A DNA stretch of 64,000 bases from Streptomyces sp. NBC_00250. GTDB lineage: Bacteria > Actinomycetota > Actinomycetes > Streptomycetales > Streptomycetaceae. Both the position numbers and the translations under genes were made by a program. The stretch is taken from NCBI RefSeq assembly GCF_036192275.1, contig NZ_CP108088.1:7984001-8048000 (forward strand). The letters are read 5' to 3'. Shown piece after piece: positions 46,436 to 56,900 of this stretch. Within the stretch, counting starts at the first letter, position 1; every line of letters begins with the position of its first letter. The notes under the pieces are model-generated. The model was not told the origin of the DNA. It was given only the letters and a program-made list of their open reading frames with translations, and made no database searches.

Positions 46436-47187
46436 GCCAGGGGCTCCTCTTCCGTGCTCGCGAGAATCTCGGCGATGTGCAGGGCGCGTTGCGGGGCGTC
46501 CTGACGACGCAGCATGCCATCGATGTGCATCAGGCAGGAGTTGTCGGCGCCGCACAGCACCTCCGCGCCGGTGGCAAGGGAGTTGCGGACCTTGTCGGCG
46601 CCCATCGCCGTCGACACGTCGGCGTTCTTCACCGCGAACGTGCCGCCGAAGCCGCAGCACTCTTCGGCCCCCGGCAGTTCCACCAGCTCCAGTCCCTTCA
46701 CGGCCTGCAGCAGCCTGCGCGGCCGCTCGCCCAGGCCCAGCATGCGCAGACCGTGACAGGAGGGGTGGTAGGTCACCTTGTGCGGGAAGTACGCCCCCAC
46801 GTCCGTCACGCCCAGGACGTCGACGAGGAACTCCGTCAGCTCGTACGTCCTCGGAACTAGGGACTCGGCGGCGTCCGCGAGGGAGCTGCCACGCCCCTCG
46901 GCGCGCGCCTTCCGCCCGATCCGCGGATAGTTGTCCCGCACCATGGCGACACAGGAGCCGGAGGGGGTGACCACATGGTCGTAGCCCTCGAAGGCCCGCG
47001 CCGTGCGGCGTACCAACGGCTCGGTCTCCCGGCGGTAGCCCGTGTTGAACTGGGGCTGTCCGCAACAGGTCTGGGCGGCGGGGAAGTCCACGGACACGCC
47101 GAGGCGTTCGAGCACCTTGACGGTCGCGATGGCCGTGGAGGGGTAGACCGCGTCGTTGACGCAGGTGGCGAAGAGGGCGACGCGCAT
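46432..47187 (-). CDS. lutA: lactate utilization protein A (cysteine-rich CCG protein)
   Basis: A 251-residue LutA with two CCG domains (CCGQPQFNTGY at about residue 41 and CCGFGGTFAVK at about 173, with ATC and PSCHG motifs), which ligate non-canonical iron-sulfur clusters. It belongs to the LutABC L-lactate oxidation complex. Its ATG overlaps the rhaB stop by one base (TGATG at 47189-47185), so the lactate genes are translationally coupled to the rhamnose genes. Confidence 0.94.
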   Translation of the reverse strand: MRVALFATCVNDAVYPSTAIATVKVLERLGVSVDFPAAQTCCGQPQFNTGYRRETEPLVRRTARAFEGYDHVVTPSGSCVAMVRDNYPRIGRKARAEGRGSSLADAAESLVPRTYELTEFLVDVLGVTDVGAYFPHKVTYHPSCHGLRMLGLGERPRRLLQAVKGLELVELPGAEECCGFGGTFAVKNADVSTAMGADKVRNSLATGAEVLCGADNSCLMHIDGMLRRQDAPQRALHIAEILASTEEEPLA

Positions 47188-48704
47188 CAGGAGTTCCTCG
47201 GGGCGGTGTCGAGTCGGGCGGCGGCCACGTCCCAGACGGCGCTGTCACCCCGGGGGATGTAGCGCCGCAGGTGCTGGGTGGAGGCGACGAGTTCTCGCAT
47301 GGCGGCGAGGTCGCCGACCAGACCCGTGGCCCTGGCCTGGACGAGGATATTGCCCAGGGCCGTGGCTTCGGTGGGTCCGGCGACGACGGGCAGTCCGGTG
47401 GCGTCGGCGGTGAGTTGGCAGAGCAGTTCGTTGCGCGACCCGCCGCCGACGATGTGGACGCGGGTGATGTCGCGGCCCGCGAGGTCGGCGGCATGGCGAA
47501 GGGTGCGACGGTGGGCCAGCGCCAGGCTCTCCAGGACGCAGCGGATCACGGCGCCCTGGCTGCCGGGCACGGGCTGGCCGGTGCGGGCGCAGAAGTCCCG
47601 GATGCGGGCCGGCATGTCGCCGGGGGCGAGGAACTCCGGGGCGTCCGGGTCGACCACCGAGGTGAAGGGCGCCGACCGGGCGGCTTCGGCGAGGAGCGTG
47701 GGGAGGTGGTCCGGCAGGCCGTCCTTGTCCCAGGTGCGCCGGCACTCTTCGAGCAGCCACATGCCCATGATGTTGCGCAGATAGCGGATCGTGCCGTCGA
47801 CGCCGCGCTCGTTGGTGAAGTTCGCCGCACGGGACTCCTCCGTCAGGACGGGGGCGTCCAGTTCGAGCCCGGCCAGCGACCACGTGCCGCACGAGATGTA
47901 GGCGAAGTCCGGCCGGGTGGCCGGCACGGCGACCACGGCGGACGCGGTGTCGTGCGAGGCGACGGTGGTCACCGGGGTCAGAGGAGCGAGCCCGGTGTAC
48001 GCGGCGACATGGGGCAGGAGGTTCCCGGCCCGGTCGCCGGGGGAGCGCAGCGGAGGCAGCAGGCCGGGGTCGAGCGAGAGCCGGTTGAGCAGCTCCCCGG
48101 ACCAGGTGCCGGTGCGCGCGTCGAACAGACCCGTGGTGGAGGCGTTGGTCTCCTCGGCGCCGACGGCTCCGGTCAGCCAGTGGACCAGGAGGTCCGGGAT
48201 GAGCAACATGGTTCGAGCGGTGTCCAGTTGGACGCTCCCGGCTGCCGAGGCGAGCTGGAAGACCGTGTTGAACGGCAGGTGCTGCAGGCCGGTGATCCCG
48301 TACAGCTCCTCGCGGCCGACCGAGGCCCATACGCGCTCGGCCGCTCCGGCGGTCCGCTCGTCGCGATAGTGGTACGGCTGGCCGAGCAGGGCGCCGTCGG
48401 CGTCGAGGAGCCCGTAGTCCACGGCCCAGCTGTCCACGCCGATGGAGGCCACCGGCCCGGAGCGGGCCGCCGTGCGCAGACCGTCGAGGACACCCTGGAA
48501 GAGGGCCAGTACGTCCCAGCGCAGGCCGTCCGGAAGTCGCACCGGGGTGTTGGGGAAGCGGTGTGCCTCGGTGAGGTCGAGACGGTCCCGGCCGACCCGG
48601 CCGAGGATCACCCGACCGCTGGTGGCGCCGAGATCGACCGCGGCGAATGCGGAGGCGAAGGAGGCGCGGGACGAGGCGGCGGAGGGCGAGGGGGTGGTGG
48701 TCAC
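47187..48704 (-). CDS. rhaB: rhamnulokinase (FGGY kinase)
   Basis: A 505-residue FGGY-family kinase that phosphorylates L-rhamnulose. Recognised by the ATPase fold start AAVDLGATSGRVILG, the catalytic Asp in SIGVDSWAVDYGLLD, TTVASHDTASAVVAVPA and YISCGTWSLAGLE, and the late HIVGGGSRNELLCQLTADAT. GTG at 48704 follows GGAGG by seven bases; the longer open frame is a shadow. It is preceded by a 181-bp pyrimidine-rich gap after the aldolase/SDR and coupled to lutA. Confidence 0.92.
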   Translation of the reverse strand: MTTTPSPSAASSRASFASAFAAVDLGATSGRVILGRVGRDRLDLTEAHRFPNTPVRLPDGLRWDVLALFQGVLDGLRTAARSGPVASIGVDSWAVDYGLLDADGALLGQPYHYRDERTAGAAERVWASVGREELYGITGLQHLPFNTVFQLASAAGSVQLDTARTMLLIPDLLVHWLTGAVGAEETNASTTGLFDARTGTWSGELLNRLSLDPGLLPPLRSPGDRAGNLLPHVAAYTGLAPLTPVTTVASHDTASAVVAVPATRPDFAYISCGTWSLAGLELDAPVLTEESRAANFTNERGVDGTIRYLRNIMGMWLLEECRRTWDKDGLPDHLPTLLAEAARSAPFTSVVDPDAPEFLAPGDMPARIRDFCARTGQPVPGSQGAVIRCVLESLALAHRRTLRHAADLAGRDITRVHIVGGGSRNELLCQLTADATGLPVVAGPTEATALGNILVQARATGLVGDLAAMRELVASTQHLRRYIPRGDSAVWDVAAARLDTAPRNS

Positions 48705-48720
48705 GTGGGTACCTCCGCGG

Positions 48721-48843
48721 ACACGCGGCTGATCGGAGAAGGGGAAACGGGGGAGCGGGGAAGCGCGGAAGAGAGGAAGCGCGGAAGTGGGGGGAGCGGG
48801 AAACGGGAGCGGGAACGGCGGCACCGGCGGGCGCACCTGGAGC
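48721..48843. repeat. polypurine tract in gap between rhaB and aldolase
   Basis: The plus strand runs for about 95 bases almost entirely as G and A (GGGGAAACGGGGGAGCGGGG and similar), with a partial direct repeat GAAGCGCGGAAG. On the transcribed strand this is a polypyrimidine leader between two genes of one operon. Confidence 0.7.
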
Positions 48844-48885
48844 CGGCCTCGGTTCACCGGCCCCAGGGCGATCGAGTTCCGCCCG

Positions 48886-50925
48886 TCAGCGCAGGAACGC
48901 CGCCGCGACCCCCGCGTCGACGGGGACGTGCACACCGGTGGTGTGGCTGAGGTCGCCGCCGGTGAGGGCGAAGACCGCGTTCGCGACGTGCTCGGGGAGC
49001 ACCTCGCGCTTGAGCAGCGTCCGCTGGGCGTAGAACTCGCCGAGCTTCTCCTCCTCGATCCCGTACGTGGCGGCCCGCTGGGCGCCCCAGCCGCCGGCGA
49101 AGATGCCGGAGCCGCGCACGACACCGTCCGGATTGACGCCGTTGACGCGGATGCCGTGCTCTCCGAGCTCGGCGGCGAGGAGCCGGACCTGGTGGGCCTG
49201 GTCGGCCTTGGTGGCGGAGTACGCGATGTTGTTCGGGCCGGCGAAGACGGAGTTCTTCGAGGCGATGTAGACGATGTCGCCGCCGAGCCCCTGCTCGATC
49301 ATGACGCGGGCGGCCTCGCGGGAGACGAGGAAGGACCCCCGGGCCATGACGGCGTGCTGCAGGTCCCAGTCCCCGGCCGTCGTGTCGAGCAGCGGCTTGG
49401 AGAGGGAGATGCCCGCGTTGTTGACGACCAGGTCGACGCCTCCGAAGGCGAGGGCGGCGGCCTTGAACGCCTCCGTGATCTGTGCCTCGGAGGTGACGTC
49501 GACGGTGACCGCCACCGCCTTGTCCGGACCGCCCAGCTCCTCGGCGACGGCCGCCGCGTTCTTCCCGTTCAGATCGGCGACCACCACGCAAGCGCCCTCG
49601 GCGACCAGCCGCTGCGCGATGGCCCGGCCGATGCCGGAGCCGGCGCCCGTCACCAGGGCGACCCGGGTGGCCAGCGGCTTCGGCTTCGGCATGCGCCGCA
49701 GCTTGGCCTCCTCCAGGTCCCAGTACTCGATCCGGAACTTCTCCGATTCCTCGATCGGCGCGTACGAGGAGACCGCCTCCGCGCCCCGCATCACGTTGAT
49801 CGCGTTCACGTAGAACTCGCCGGCCACCCGGGCGGTCTGCTTGTCCTTGCCGAAGGAGAACATGCCGACGCCGGGGACCAGGACGATCGCCGGGTCCGCG
49901 CCGCGCATCGCGGGGGAGCCGGTGGTGGCGTGGCGCGCGTAGTAGGCGGCGTACTCCTCGCGGTACGCGGTGTGCAGCTCCTTCAGCCGGGCGACGGCCT
50001 CGCCGAGTTCGGCCGTGGCGGGCAGGTCGAGGACGAGCGGCCTGACCTTGGTCCGCAGGAAGTGGTCCGGGCAGGAGGTGCCCAGGGCGGCGAGGCGCGG
50101 GTGCCCGTCGTGGGAGAGGAAGTCGAGGACCGCTTCGGAGTCGGTGAAGTGCCCGACCTGCGGCCGGTCCTGGGAAGCGAGCGACCGGACGACGGGCGCG
50201 AGGGCGGCGGCCCGTTCCCTGCGCGGTTCCTCGTCCAGCGCGCCGTAGCCCTCCGACGGCGCGCCGAAGGGCTGCTCCTTGCCCCGGTCGGCGAGGAACG
50301 TCTCCGCCGTACGGATCATCCACAGGGCGTTGTCCTCGCACTCGTCGGCGCTCGCGCCCCAGGCCGTGATGCCGTGCCCGCCCAGGACCACACCGACGGC
50401 CCGGGGGTTGGCCTCCTTGATCGCGGCGATGTCGAGGCCGAGCTGGAACCCCGGACGCCGCCACGGCACCCACGCCACCTTCTCCCCGAAACACTCCTCG
50501 GTCAGCGCCTCACCGTCCGCCGCGCAGGCCAGGGCGATGCCGGAGTCAGGGTGGAGGTGGTCGACGTGAGCGGCCTCCACGAGACCGTGCATGGCCGTGT
50601 CGATGGACGGGGCGGCGCCGCCCTTGCCGTGGAGGCAGTAGTCGAACGCGGCGACCATCTCGTCCTCGCGTTCCACCCCCGGATACACCTCCTTGAGCCC
50701 CCGCAGCCGGTCGAGCCGCAGCACGGCGAGGCCGTCCTCGGTGAGCGTGCCGAGGTCGCCGCCCGAGCCCTTCACCCACATCAGCTCGATGTCGTGGCCG
50801 GTCACCGGGTCGGTGACGGCGCCCTTCGCGGACGCGTTGCCGCCCGCGTAGTTGGTGTTGCGCGGGTCGGAGCCCAGCCGGTGCGCGCGGTCGAGGAGCG
50901 CGGCGACTTCGGGGTGGGTAGCCAT
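48886..50925 (-). CDS. bifunctional rhamnulose-1-phosphate aldolase / short-chain dehydrogenase
   Basis: A 679-residue fusion. Residues 15-400 are a class II aldolase (AraD/FucA-like) domain with metal-ligand histidines in HVDHLHPDSG and GVVLGGHGI and the phosphate-site NYAGGNASAKG. Residues 415-679 are an SDR with TGAGSGIGRAIAQRL, NNAGIS and the catalytic pair YSATKADQ, ending in the usual DAGVAAAFLR. This RhaEW-type enzyme would split L-rhamnulose-1-P into DHAP and L-lactaldehyde, and the SDR half would oxidise lactaldehyde to L-lactate. That product fits the lutABC genes downstream. Start ATG at 50925; 86 bp after the rhaI stop. Confidence 0.92.
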   Translation of the reverse strand: MATHPEVAALLDRAHRLGSDPRNTNYAGGNASAKGAVTDPVTGHDIELMWVKGSGGDLGTLTEDGLAVLRLDRLRGLKEVYPGVEREDEMVAAFDYCLHGKGGAAPSIDTAMHGLVEAAHVDHLHPDSGIALACAADGEALTEECFGEKVAWVPWRRPGFQLGLDIAAIKEANPRAVGVVLGGHGITAWGASADECEDNALWMIRTAETFLADRGKEQPFGAPSEGYGALDEEPRRERAAALAPVVRSLASQDRPQVGHFTDSEAVLDFLSHDGHPRLAALGTSCPDHFLRTKVRPLVLDLPATAELGEAVARLKELHTAYREEYAAYYARHATTGSPAMRGADPAIVLVPGVGMFSFGKDKQTARVAGEFYVNAINVMRGAEAVSSYAPIEESEKFRIEYWDLEEAKLRRMPKPKPLATRVALVTGAGSGIGRAIAQRLVAEGACVVVADLNGKNAAAVAEELGGPDKAVAVTVDVTSEAQITEAFKAAALAFGGVDLVVNNAGISLSKPLLDTTAGDWDLQHAVMARGSFLVSREAARVMIEQGLGGDIVYIASKNSVFAGPNNIAYSATKADQAHQVRLLAAELGEHGIRVNGVNPDGVVRGSGIFAGGWGAQRAATYGIEEEKLGEFYAQRTLLKREVLPEHVANAVFALTGGDLSHTTGVHVPVDAGVAAAFLR

Positions 50926-51011
50926 GCGGGATCAGCCCTTCGGAAGAGAACGTGCGGTGAGTGAAGGCGGGGGAGTGGAAGCCCCGTGCTCGGCGGGGGG
51001 AAACGCGTCGG

Positions 51012-52178
51012 TCAGGCCCCCCACCCCGCCTGCTCCCCGCCGACCCGCTCGGCCGCGATCCGCTCCTGCCGACCGGAGGCGGCGTAGGCCGCGACGGGGT
51101 CGGGGGCGAGGCCTCGCTCCTCCCGCAGTTCGCGCAGCAGCGGCCGTACGTCGGTGTTGTACGCGTCCATCAGGACCGCGTTGGCTCCCAGCACGTCACC
51201 GGCCCGCTGTGCGGCGGCGAGGGCGTCGGTATCGACGAGGAGTGCCTTGGCGGTGGCCTCCTGCACGTTCGTCACGGAGCGGATGACGGCCGGGACCTTC
51301 GCCTCGATGTTGTGGCACTGGTCGAGCATGAACGCCACGTTCGTGGCGGGATCGAGGCCGCCGTTCCGGGCGACCTCGTGCATGATCCGGAAGAGCTGGA
51401 ACGGGTCGGCGGAGCCGACCATCAGGTCGTCGTCCGCGTAGAAGCGCGAGTTGAAGTCGAAGCCGCCGAGCCTTCCCTCCCGCAGGAGGAAGGCCACGAT
51501 GAACTCGATGTTGGTTCCCGGGGCGTGGTGCCCGGTGTCCACGACGACCTGCGCCTTCGGGCCCAACTTCAGGCAGTGGGCGTACGAGGTGCCCCAGTCG
51601 GGCACGTCCGTCGTGTAGAAGGCGGGCTCGAAGAACTTGTACTCCAGCAGCATCCGCTGGTCGTCGCCGAGCCGCCCGTACACCTCGGCCAAGGCCTCCG
51701 CCAGCCGGTCCTGGCGGGCGACGATGTCGTCCTGGCCGGGGTAGTTCGTGCCGTCGGCGAACCACAGCTTCAGATCGTTCGAACCGGTGGCGTCCATGAT
51801 GTCGACGCACTCCAGCAGGTGGTCGACGGCCTTGCGGCGGACCTTGGCGTCCGGGTGGCAGACGCTGCCCAGCCGGTAGGCGTCGTCCTGGAAGGTGTTG
51901 GAGTTGATCGCGCCGAGTTCGAGGCCGCGCTCCTTCGCGTACGCGCCGAGAGCCGCGTAGTCGTCGACCTCGTCCCACGGGATGTGCAGGGACACCTTGG
52001 GGGCGACGCCGGTGAACGCGTGGACCTGCGCCGCGTCGTCGAGCTTCTCCTGCGGGGTGCGCGGTACGCCCGGCTGCGCGAACACCTTGAACCGGGTGCC
52101 GGAGTTTCCGTAGCCCCAGGAGGGTGTCTCGATCCGCTGGCGGGCGAGTGCGGCCTTCACGGCGGCTATGTCAGGCAT
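51012..52178 (-). CDS. rhaI: L-rhamnose isomerase
   Basis: A 388-residue (beta/alpha)8 isomerase that converts L-rhamnose to L-rhamnulose. Family segments are clear: [60 protein letters not shown] and [18 protein letters not shown], with the metal-ligand Glu/Asp/His among them. ATG at 52178 is five bases after GAGG; the GTG six bases earlier is less likely. It is the first gene of the six-gene rhamnose-lactate run, behind the operator at 52192-52209. Confidence 0.93.
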   Translation of the reverse strand: MPDIAAVKAALARQRIETPSWGYGNSGTRFKVFAQPGVPRTPQEKLDDAAQVHAFTGVAPKVSLHIPWDEVDDYAALGAYAKERGLELGAINSNTFQDDAYRLGSVCHPDAKVRRKAVDHLLECVDIMDATGSNDLKLWFADGTNYPGQDDIVARQDRLAEALAEVYGRLGDDQRMLLEYKFFEPAFYTTDVPDWGTSYAHCLKLGPKAQVVVDTGHHAPGTNIEFIVAFLLREGRLGGFDFNSRFYADDDLMVGSADPFQLFRIMHEVARNGGLDPATNVAFMLDQCHNIEAKVPAVIRSVTNVQEATAKALLVDTDALAAAQRAGDVLGANAVLMDAYNTDVRPLLRELREERGLAPDPVAAYAASGRQERIAAERVGGEQAGWGA

Positions 52179-52191
52179 GGTCACCTCGGAC

Positions 52192-52209
52192 TAGTGAATC
52201 GATTCATTA
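52192..52209. promoter_or_regulatory. LacI-type operator of the rhamnose operon
   Basis: TAGTGAATCGATTCATTA contains the perfect 12-bp palindrome TGAATCGATTCA (52195-52206) with central CG and one mismatched pair in the outer arms. It lies 14 bp before the rhaI start. A LacI-family rhamnose regulator, not encoded in this window, is the expected ligand. Confidence 0.7.
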
Positions 52210-52461
52210 CGTGAGGGGAAGCTAGCTCCGGAGGTGAGGGTCGTCAAGGTTCTTGACCGGTCGGCAGACGTGGGCTCTTGACCGGCCGGGCGGATGGTTC
52301 CGGCATCCGGGCAGCGCGAATGAAACATTTCACGCCGAGGCGAGGGCGGAGGGTGGCAGGGGACGGGTCGCCGAAGGCGTCAGATCAGAACGGAGACCCG
52401 ACCCCGCGCGGTCCCACCCGTCCCGCTGTCGAGGCCCCCGAAGGCCGCGAAGGCCGCGTCG
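52210..52461. other. intergenic region between rhamnose operator and M1 peptidase gene
   Basis: 252 bases hold the rhamnose operon promoter near the left end and nothing else I can support. CTTGACCGG occurs twice (near 52254 and 52277); this may be a repeat or part of a promoter. No ORF fits. Confidence 0.35.
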
Positions 52462-53868
52462 CTACGCGGAGGCCCTGCCCCGGCCCGTGGATCCGCCGTT
52501 CGTGGGCGGGTACGCGGGGCGTTCCGGTATCGACGCGGAGCCGTGGGGGGAAGGCAGGGGCGGGAGGGCCGGCTGGTAGAGCCAGGCGGTGAGCAGCTGG
52601 TCCACCGGCTCGGTCGCGTAGCGGGCCACGTGGGCCGTGAAGGCCGCGGTGGTCACCACGCCGTGGCGGTGCACGGTGGCCCAGTCCCGCAGCATGCGGA
52701 AGAAGGCGCCGTCACCCAGGGCGCAGCGGACCGCGTGCACGGTGAGACCCCCGCGCTCGTACAGTCGGTCGTCGAACATCTGCTTGCGGCCGGGGTCGGC
52801 GAGCTTCATGTCCTGCGGGTGCCGGGCCAGCATCCGGTGTGCGGCGGCCGCGAGCTCGTGCGTCGTACGGCCGCCGGAGCGCTCCGACCAGAGCCACTCG
52901 GCGTACTTGGCCAGACCCTCGTTCAGCCAGATGTGCCGCCAGTCGGCGATGGTCACGCTGTTGCCGAACCACTGGTGCGCCAGCTCGTGGGCGACGAGGC
53001 GTTCGGAACCGCGCGCGCCGTCGACATGGTTGGTGCCGAAGAGGGAGAGGCCCTGGGCCTCCACCGGGACGTCGAGCTCCTCGTCGGCGACGACGACCAC
53101 GTACTCGCCGAACGGGTAGGGACCGAAGAGTTCCTCGAACAGCTGCATCATGGCGGGCTGCCGGGCGAAGTCACGGGAGAAGCGGGGCAGGAGGTGCGCC
53201 GGCACATGGGCGCTCTGCGGCACCCCGCCGAGCCCGGGATCCCCGAGCAGCACCGTCTGGTGCATGCCGATGGAGAGACCGACCAGATAGCTGGAGGTGG
53301 GCGCGGACTGCTCGTACACCCAGGTGGTCGTGCTGGCCTTGGTCGTACGGGTGAGCAGCCGGCCGCCCGCCACCACGGTGTACGCGGAGGGCGTGTTGAC
53401 CGAGATCTGGTACGAGGCCTTGTCGGCCGGCCGGTCGTTGCAGGGGTACCAGGAGGGCGCGCCGACGGGCTGGCTCGCCACCAGCGCGCCGTCGGTCAGC
53501 TCCTCCCAGCCGAGGCCGCCCCAGGGGCTGCGCACCGGCTTGGGGTTGCCCGCGTAGTGCACCTCGACGGTGAAGGCGGCACCCGCGGGCAGCGGCTTCG
53601 CCGGCCGGACGCGCAGCTTGCCGCCGCGGTGGGCGTAGTGCGGCGCCCGGCCGTCCACCAGGATCCGGCCCACCTTGAACTCGGAGAGATTGAGGTGGAA
53701 CTCGGTGAGCGGCGCCCGTCCGGCGATGGCGCTGAGCCGGGCCGTGCCTGCCAGCCGGTTCGGGCCGGGACGGTACTCCAGAGCGAGTTCGTACCGGTGC
53801 ACGCGGTACCGGGAGTCGCCGTGGTCCGGAAAGTACGGGTCCGATGCCGTTGTCCGCTGGCCGCTCAC
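52462..53868 (-). CDS. M1-family zinc aminopeptidase
   Basis: A 468-residue metallopeptidase. The zinc site is HELAHQ at residues 294-299 with Glu317 in WLNEGLAKYAEW, giving HExxH-x18-E exactly. The N-terminal beta-saddle is normal (YRVHRYELALEYRPGPNRLA), and GLSLFGTNHVDG lies near the active site. There is no signal peptide and the C-terminal ERAP domain is absent, as in short actinobacterial M1 enzymes. GTG at 53868 is preferred; a GTG overlapping the upstream stop is possible. It follows the Pls-type synthetase by 44 bp on the same strand, so it may trim or degrade the polymer; this is inference. Confidence 0.9.
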   Translation of the reverse strand: MSGQRTTASDPYFPDHGDSRYRVHRYELALEYRPGPNRLAGTARLSAIAGRAPLTEFHLNLSEFKVGRILVDGRAPHYAHRGGKLRVRPAKPLPAGAAFTVEVHYAGNPKPVRSPWGGLGWEELTDGALVASQPVGAPSWYPCNDRPADKASYQISVNTPSAYTVVAGGRLLTRTTKASTTTWVYEQSAPTSSYLVGLSIGMHQTVLLGDPGLGGVPQSAHVPAHLLPRFSRDFARQPAMMQLFEELFGPYPFGEYVVVVADEELDVPVEAQGLSLFGTNHVDGARGSERLVAHELAHQWFGNSVTIADWRHIWLNEGLAKYAEWLWSERSGGRTTHELAAAAHRMLARHPQDMKLADPGRKQMFDDRLYERGGLTVHAVRCALGDGAFFRMLRDWATVHRHGVVTTAAFTAHVARYATEPVDQLLTAWLYQPALPPLPSPHGSASIPERPAYPPTNGGSTGRGRASA

Positions 53869-53912
53869 TGCCGCTTCCGCTCCCTGCCCTGTGCTGTGCT
53901 CGTGCTGCCCGT

Positions 53913-56900
53913 TCAGGCCCGCCACGCCTCGATCGGATTGCCCAGCCAGCGGGTGTCGGCGGGGACGGATTCCCCGGCCATCACGAGAGAGGCGGGACCC
54001 AGCGTGCTGCGGGCCCCGACCGTACTGCCGGGCAGGACGATTCCGCCCGGGCCCAGGGTGGCGCCCTCGCGGAGGACCACAGTATCCGTCCTCAAGATCC
54101 GGTCGTGGAAGAGGTGAGTCTGCAACACACAGCCGCGGTTCACGCTGACCGCGTCGCCCAGCACGACCAGGTCGGTCTCGGGCAGCCAGTAGCTCTCGCA
54201 CCACACGCCCCGGCCGATCCGTGCCCCGAGCCCGCGCAGCCACAGGGCGAGCACCGGTGTTCCCGGCACCGCTCCGATCAGCCACGGCACGGCGAGCACC
54301 TCGACGAACGTGTCGGCCAGTTCGTTGCGCCACACGAACCCGCACCAGAGCGGGTGCTCACCCGTCCGGTGCCGGCCCACGAGCAGCCACTTGGCGGCCA
54401 CGGCGACCAGGCACGCCGCCGCACCGGCGGCGAGGAGGACCGCCCCCGACAGCAGCGCGGTGCCCCAGATCCCCAGACCGGTCGTCGTGGCCAGGGCGCA
54501 GAGCGCCGCCACGGTCAGGACCGCCAGGGCGGCCGAGCAGAACACCGGAACCAGCCGGCACAGCTCCACCAGGCCGCGCGCCCACAGCAGGCGCGCGGGC
54601 GGCTCGTACGTCCTGCTCTGGTCCGAGTCCGCCGCCGACCGCGGCAGCTTCACCGGCGGCAGCCCCAGGTACGAACTGCCCTTCTTGGCCTTCTTCGGCG
54701 TCGCCGACAACACCCCGACCAGACCGTCGTCCGGGACCGTGCGGCCCGGCGCGGTCATGCCCGAGTTGCCGAGGAACGCCCGGCGGCCGATCTCCGAGTG
54801 CCCGATCCGCACCCATCCGCCGCCCAGCTCGTACGGGGCGGTCAGGGTGTCGTCGGCGAGGAACGCGCCCTCGCCGACGGTGGTGAGGCTCGGCAGTGCG
54901 AGCACCGTGGACACCTCGGCGCCCCGGCCGATCTTCATCCCGAGCAGCCGCAGCCAGACGGGAGTGACGAGCCCGGCGTAGAGGGGGAAGAGCGTCTCCC
55001 GCGCCAGGTCCATCAGCTGCGTGACCGTCCACGCCTGCCACGCGACCCGGCTGTGCGTCGGATGGCTTCCGGTGCGCAGCCCGAGGCTCAGCAGCCGTAC
55101 CGAGACCAGCACGAGCGACGCGTACGCGAACCCGTAGGCGAGCGCCCCGGGCACCACGGCGAGCAGCGCGCCCGGCAGCGCCTCGGCGAGCCCGGCGTCG
55201 GCGGGCACGAAGCGGCTCACGACCAGCAGAGCGGGAAGAGCGGCGAGCACGGGCAGAGCCGTGAGGAGGAAGCCGGTCGCTCCGTACACCGCGCGCCAGC
55301 GCACCGCACGCGCCGGCCGCTCCTTGGGCCAGTTCCGCTTGGCCTTGCCGAGCTTGCCCGCAGGGGCTCCGGCCCAGCGCTGCCCGGTCGGGATCTGCCC
55401 GGCCACGGCCGAACCCGGGGCCACCTCGGCCCGCTTGCCGACCCGCGCCCCGGGGAACAGCAGGCTGCGGGTACCGACCACGGCACCCGCGCCGACCTTC
55501 ACCGGGCCGATCTCCAGCCGGTCGCCGTCCAGCCAGTACCCGGAGAGGTCCACCTCGGACTCCACGGCGCAGCCGCGCCCGAGCTTGAGCATGCCCGTGA
55601 CGGGCGGCAGCGAGTGGAGGTCCACCTCGGGGCCGACCTTGGCGCCGAGGGCCCGCGCGTAGCGCTCCAGCCAGGAGCCGGTGAGGGAGGTCGCGCCGAC
55701 GCACTCGGCCAGCCGCTCCGCCGTCCACAGCCGCAGATGGACGCTTCCGCCGCGCGGGTGGCGTCCCGCCTTCACCCCGCGCAGCAGCAGGCGCGCGCCA
55801 CCCGCGGCGATCACGAGCCGGCCGGGCGGGCTGAAGAGCAGCGCCGCACCGGCCGCGACCAGCCACCACGAGGCGGTCGGCGCCCACGGGTAGGGCCCGA
55901 ACCGGTGCAGGACGTTCCCCAGGGCCAGGAGCGCGACGGTCCAGCGGAGCCCGACCACGGTGAACAGCGGGAGCAGCAGGACGGTCTGGAGGAGCCCGGC
56001 CCGGAGCGGGACCGGTTCGACGGTCCGTACGGCTCCGTCGTCCTGGACGGACCTCTCCAGGCGCCGGGCCAGCTTGCGCAGGGTGGGCTGCTGGTAGATG
56101 TCGACGACGGCCGCGCTCGGATAGCGGGTGCGCAGCCGGGTGGTGAGCTGGGCGGCGGCGAGGCTGTTGCCGCCGATCGCGAAGAAGTCGTCGGCGGCGC
56201 CGGTGACGGCCACGCCGAGGGTCTCGGTCCACTGCTCGGCGAGCCAGGCCTCGGTGCCGTACAACTGCTCGGTGGGACCGGTGGTCTCCAGGTCGGGGAG
56301 AGGCCAGGGCAGCGCGTCCCGGTCGACCTTGCCCGACGTACGGGTGGGCAGCTCGGCGACGGGTGCGAGGAGCGGCACGAGGGCCGCGGGGAGTTCGGCG
56401 CGCAGCCGCTCGACCGCCGCCGCGTGGTCCCAACCCTCTTGGGTGACGAGATAGCCGACCAGCAACTGGTTGCCGCTGCGCGCCGTACGGACGGCGGCGG
56501 CCGCGCCCGCGACACCGGGCAGGCCCTGGAGGGCGGCGTCCACCTCACCCAGCTCGATGCGGCGGCCGCCGAGCTTGATCTGCTCGTCGCCGCGGCCGAG
56601 GAAGACGAGGCCCTCCGGCTCGGCGCGGACGAGGTCACCGCTGCGGTACGCCCGTTCCCAGCCGAGGGATTCCAGCGGGGCGTACTTCTCGGCGTCCTTC
56701 TCGGGGTCGAGGTAGCGGGCGAGCCCGACGCCGCCGATCACCAGCTGGCCGCTGCCGCCCATCGGCACCGGCTCGCCGGACTCGTCGACCACGGCCAGCT
56801 CCCAGCCGTTCAGCGGGAGACCGATCCGGATGGGCTCCTCGCCCGTCAGGAGGGAGGCGCAGGCGACGACGGTGGCCTCGGTGGGGCCGTACGTGTTCCA

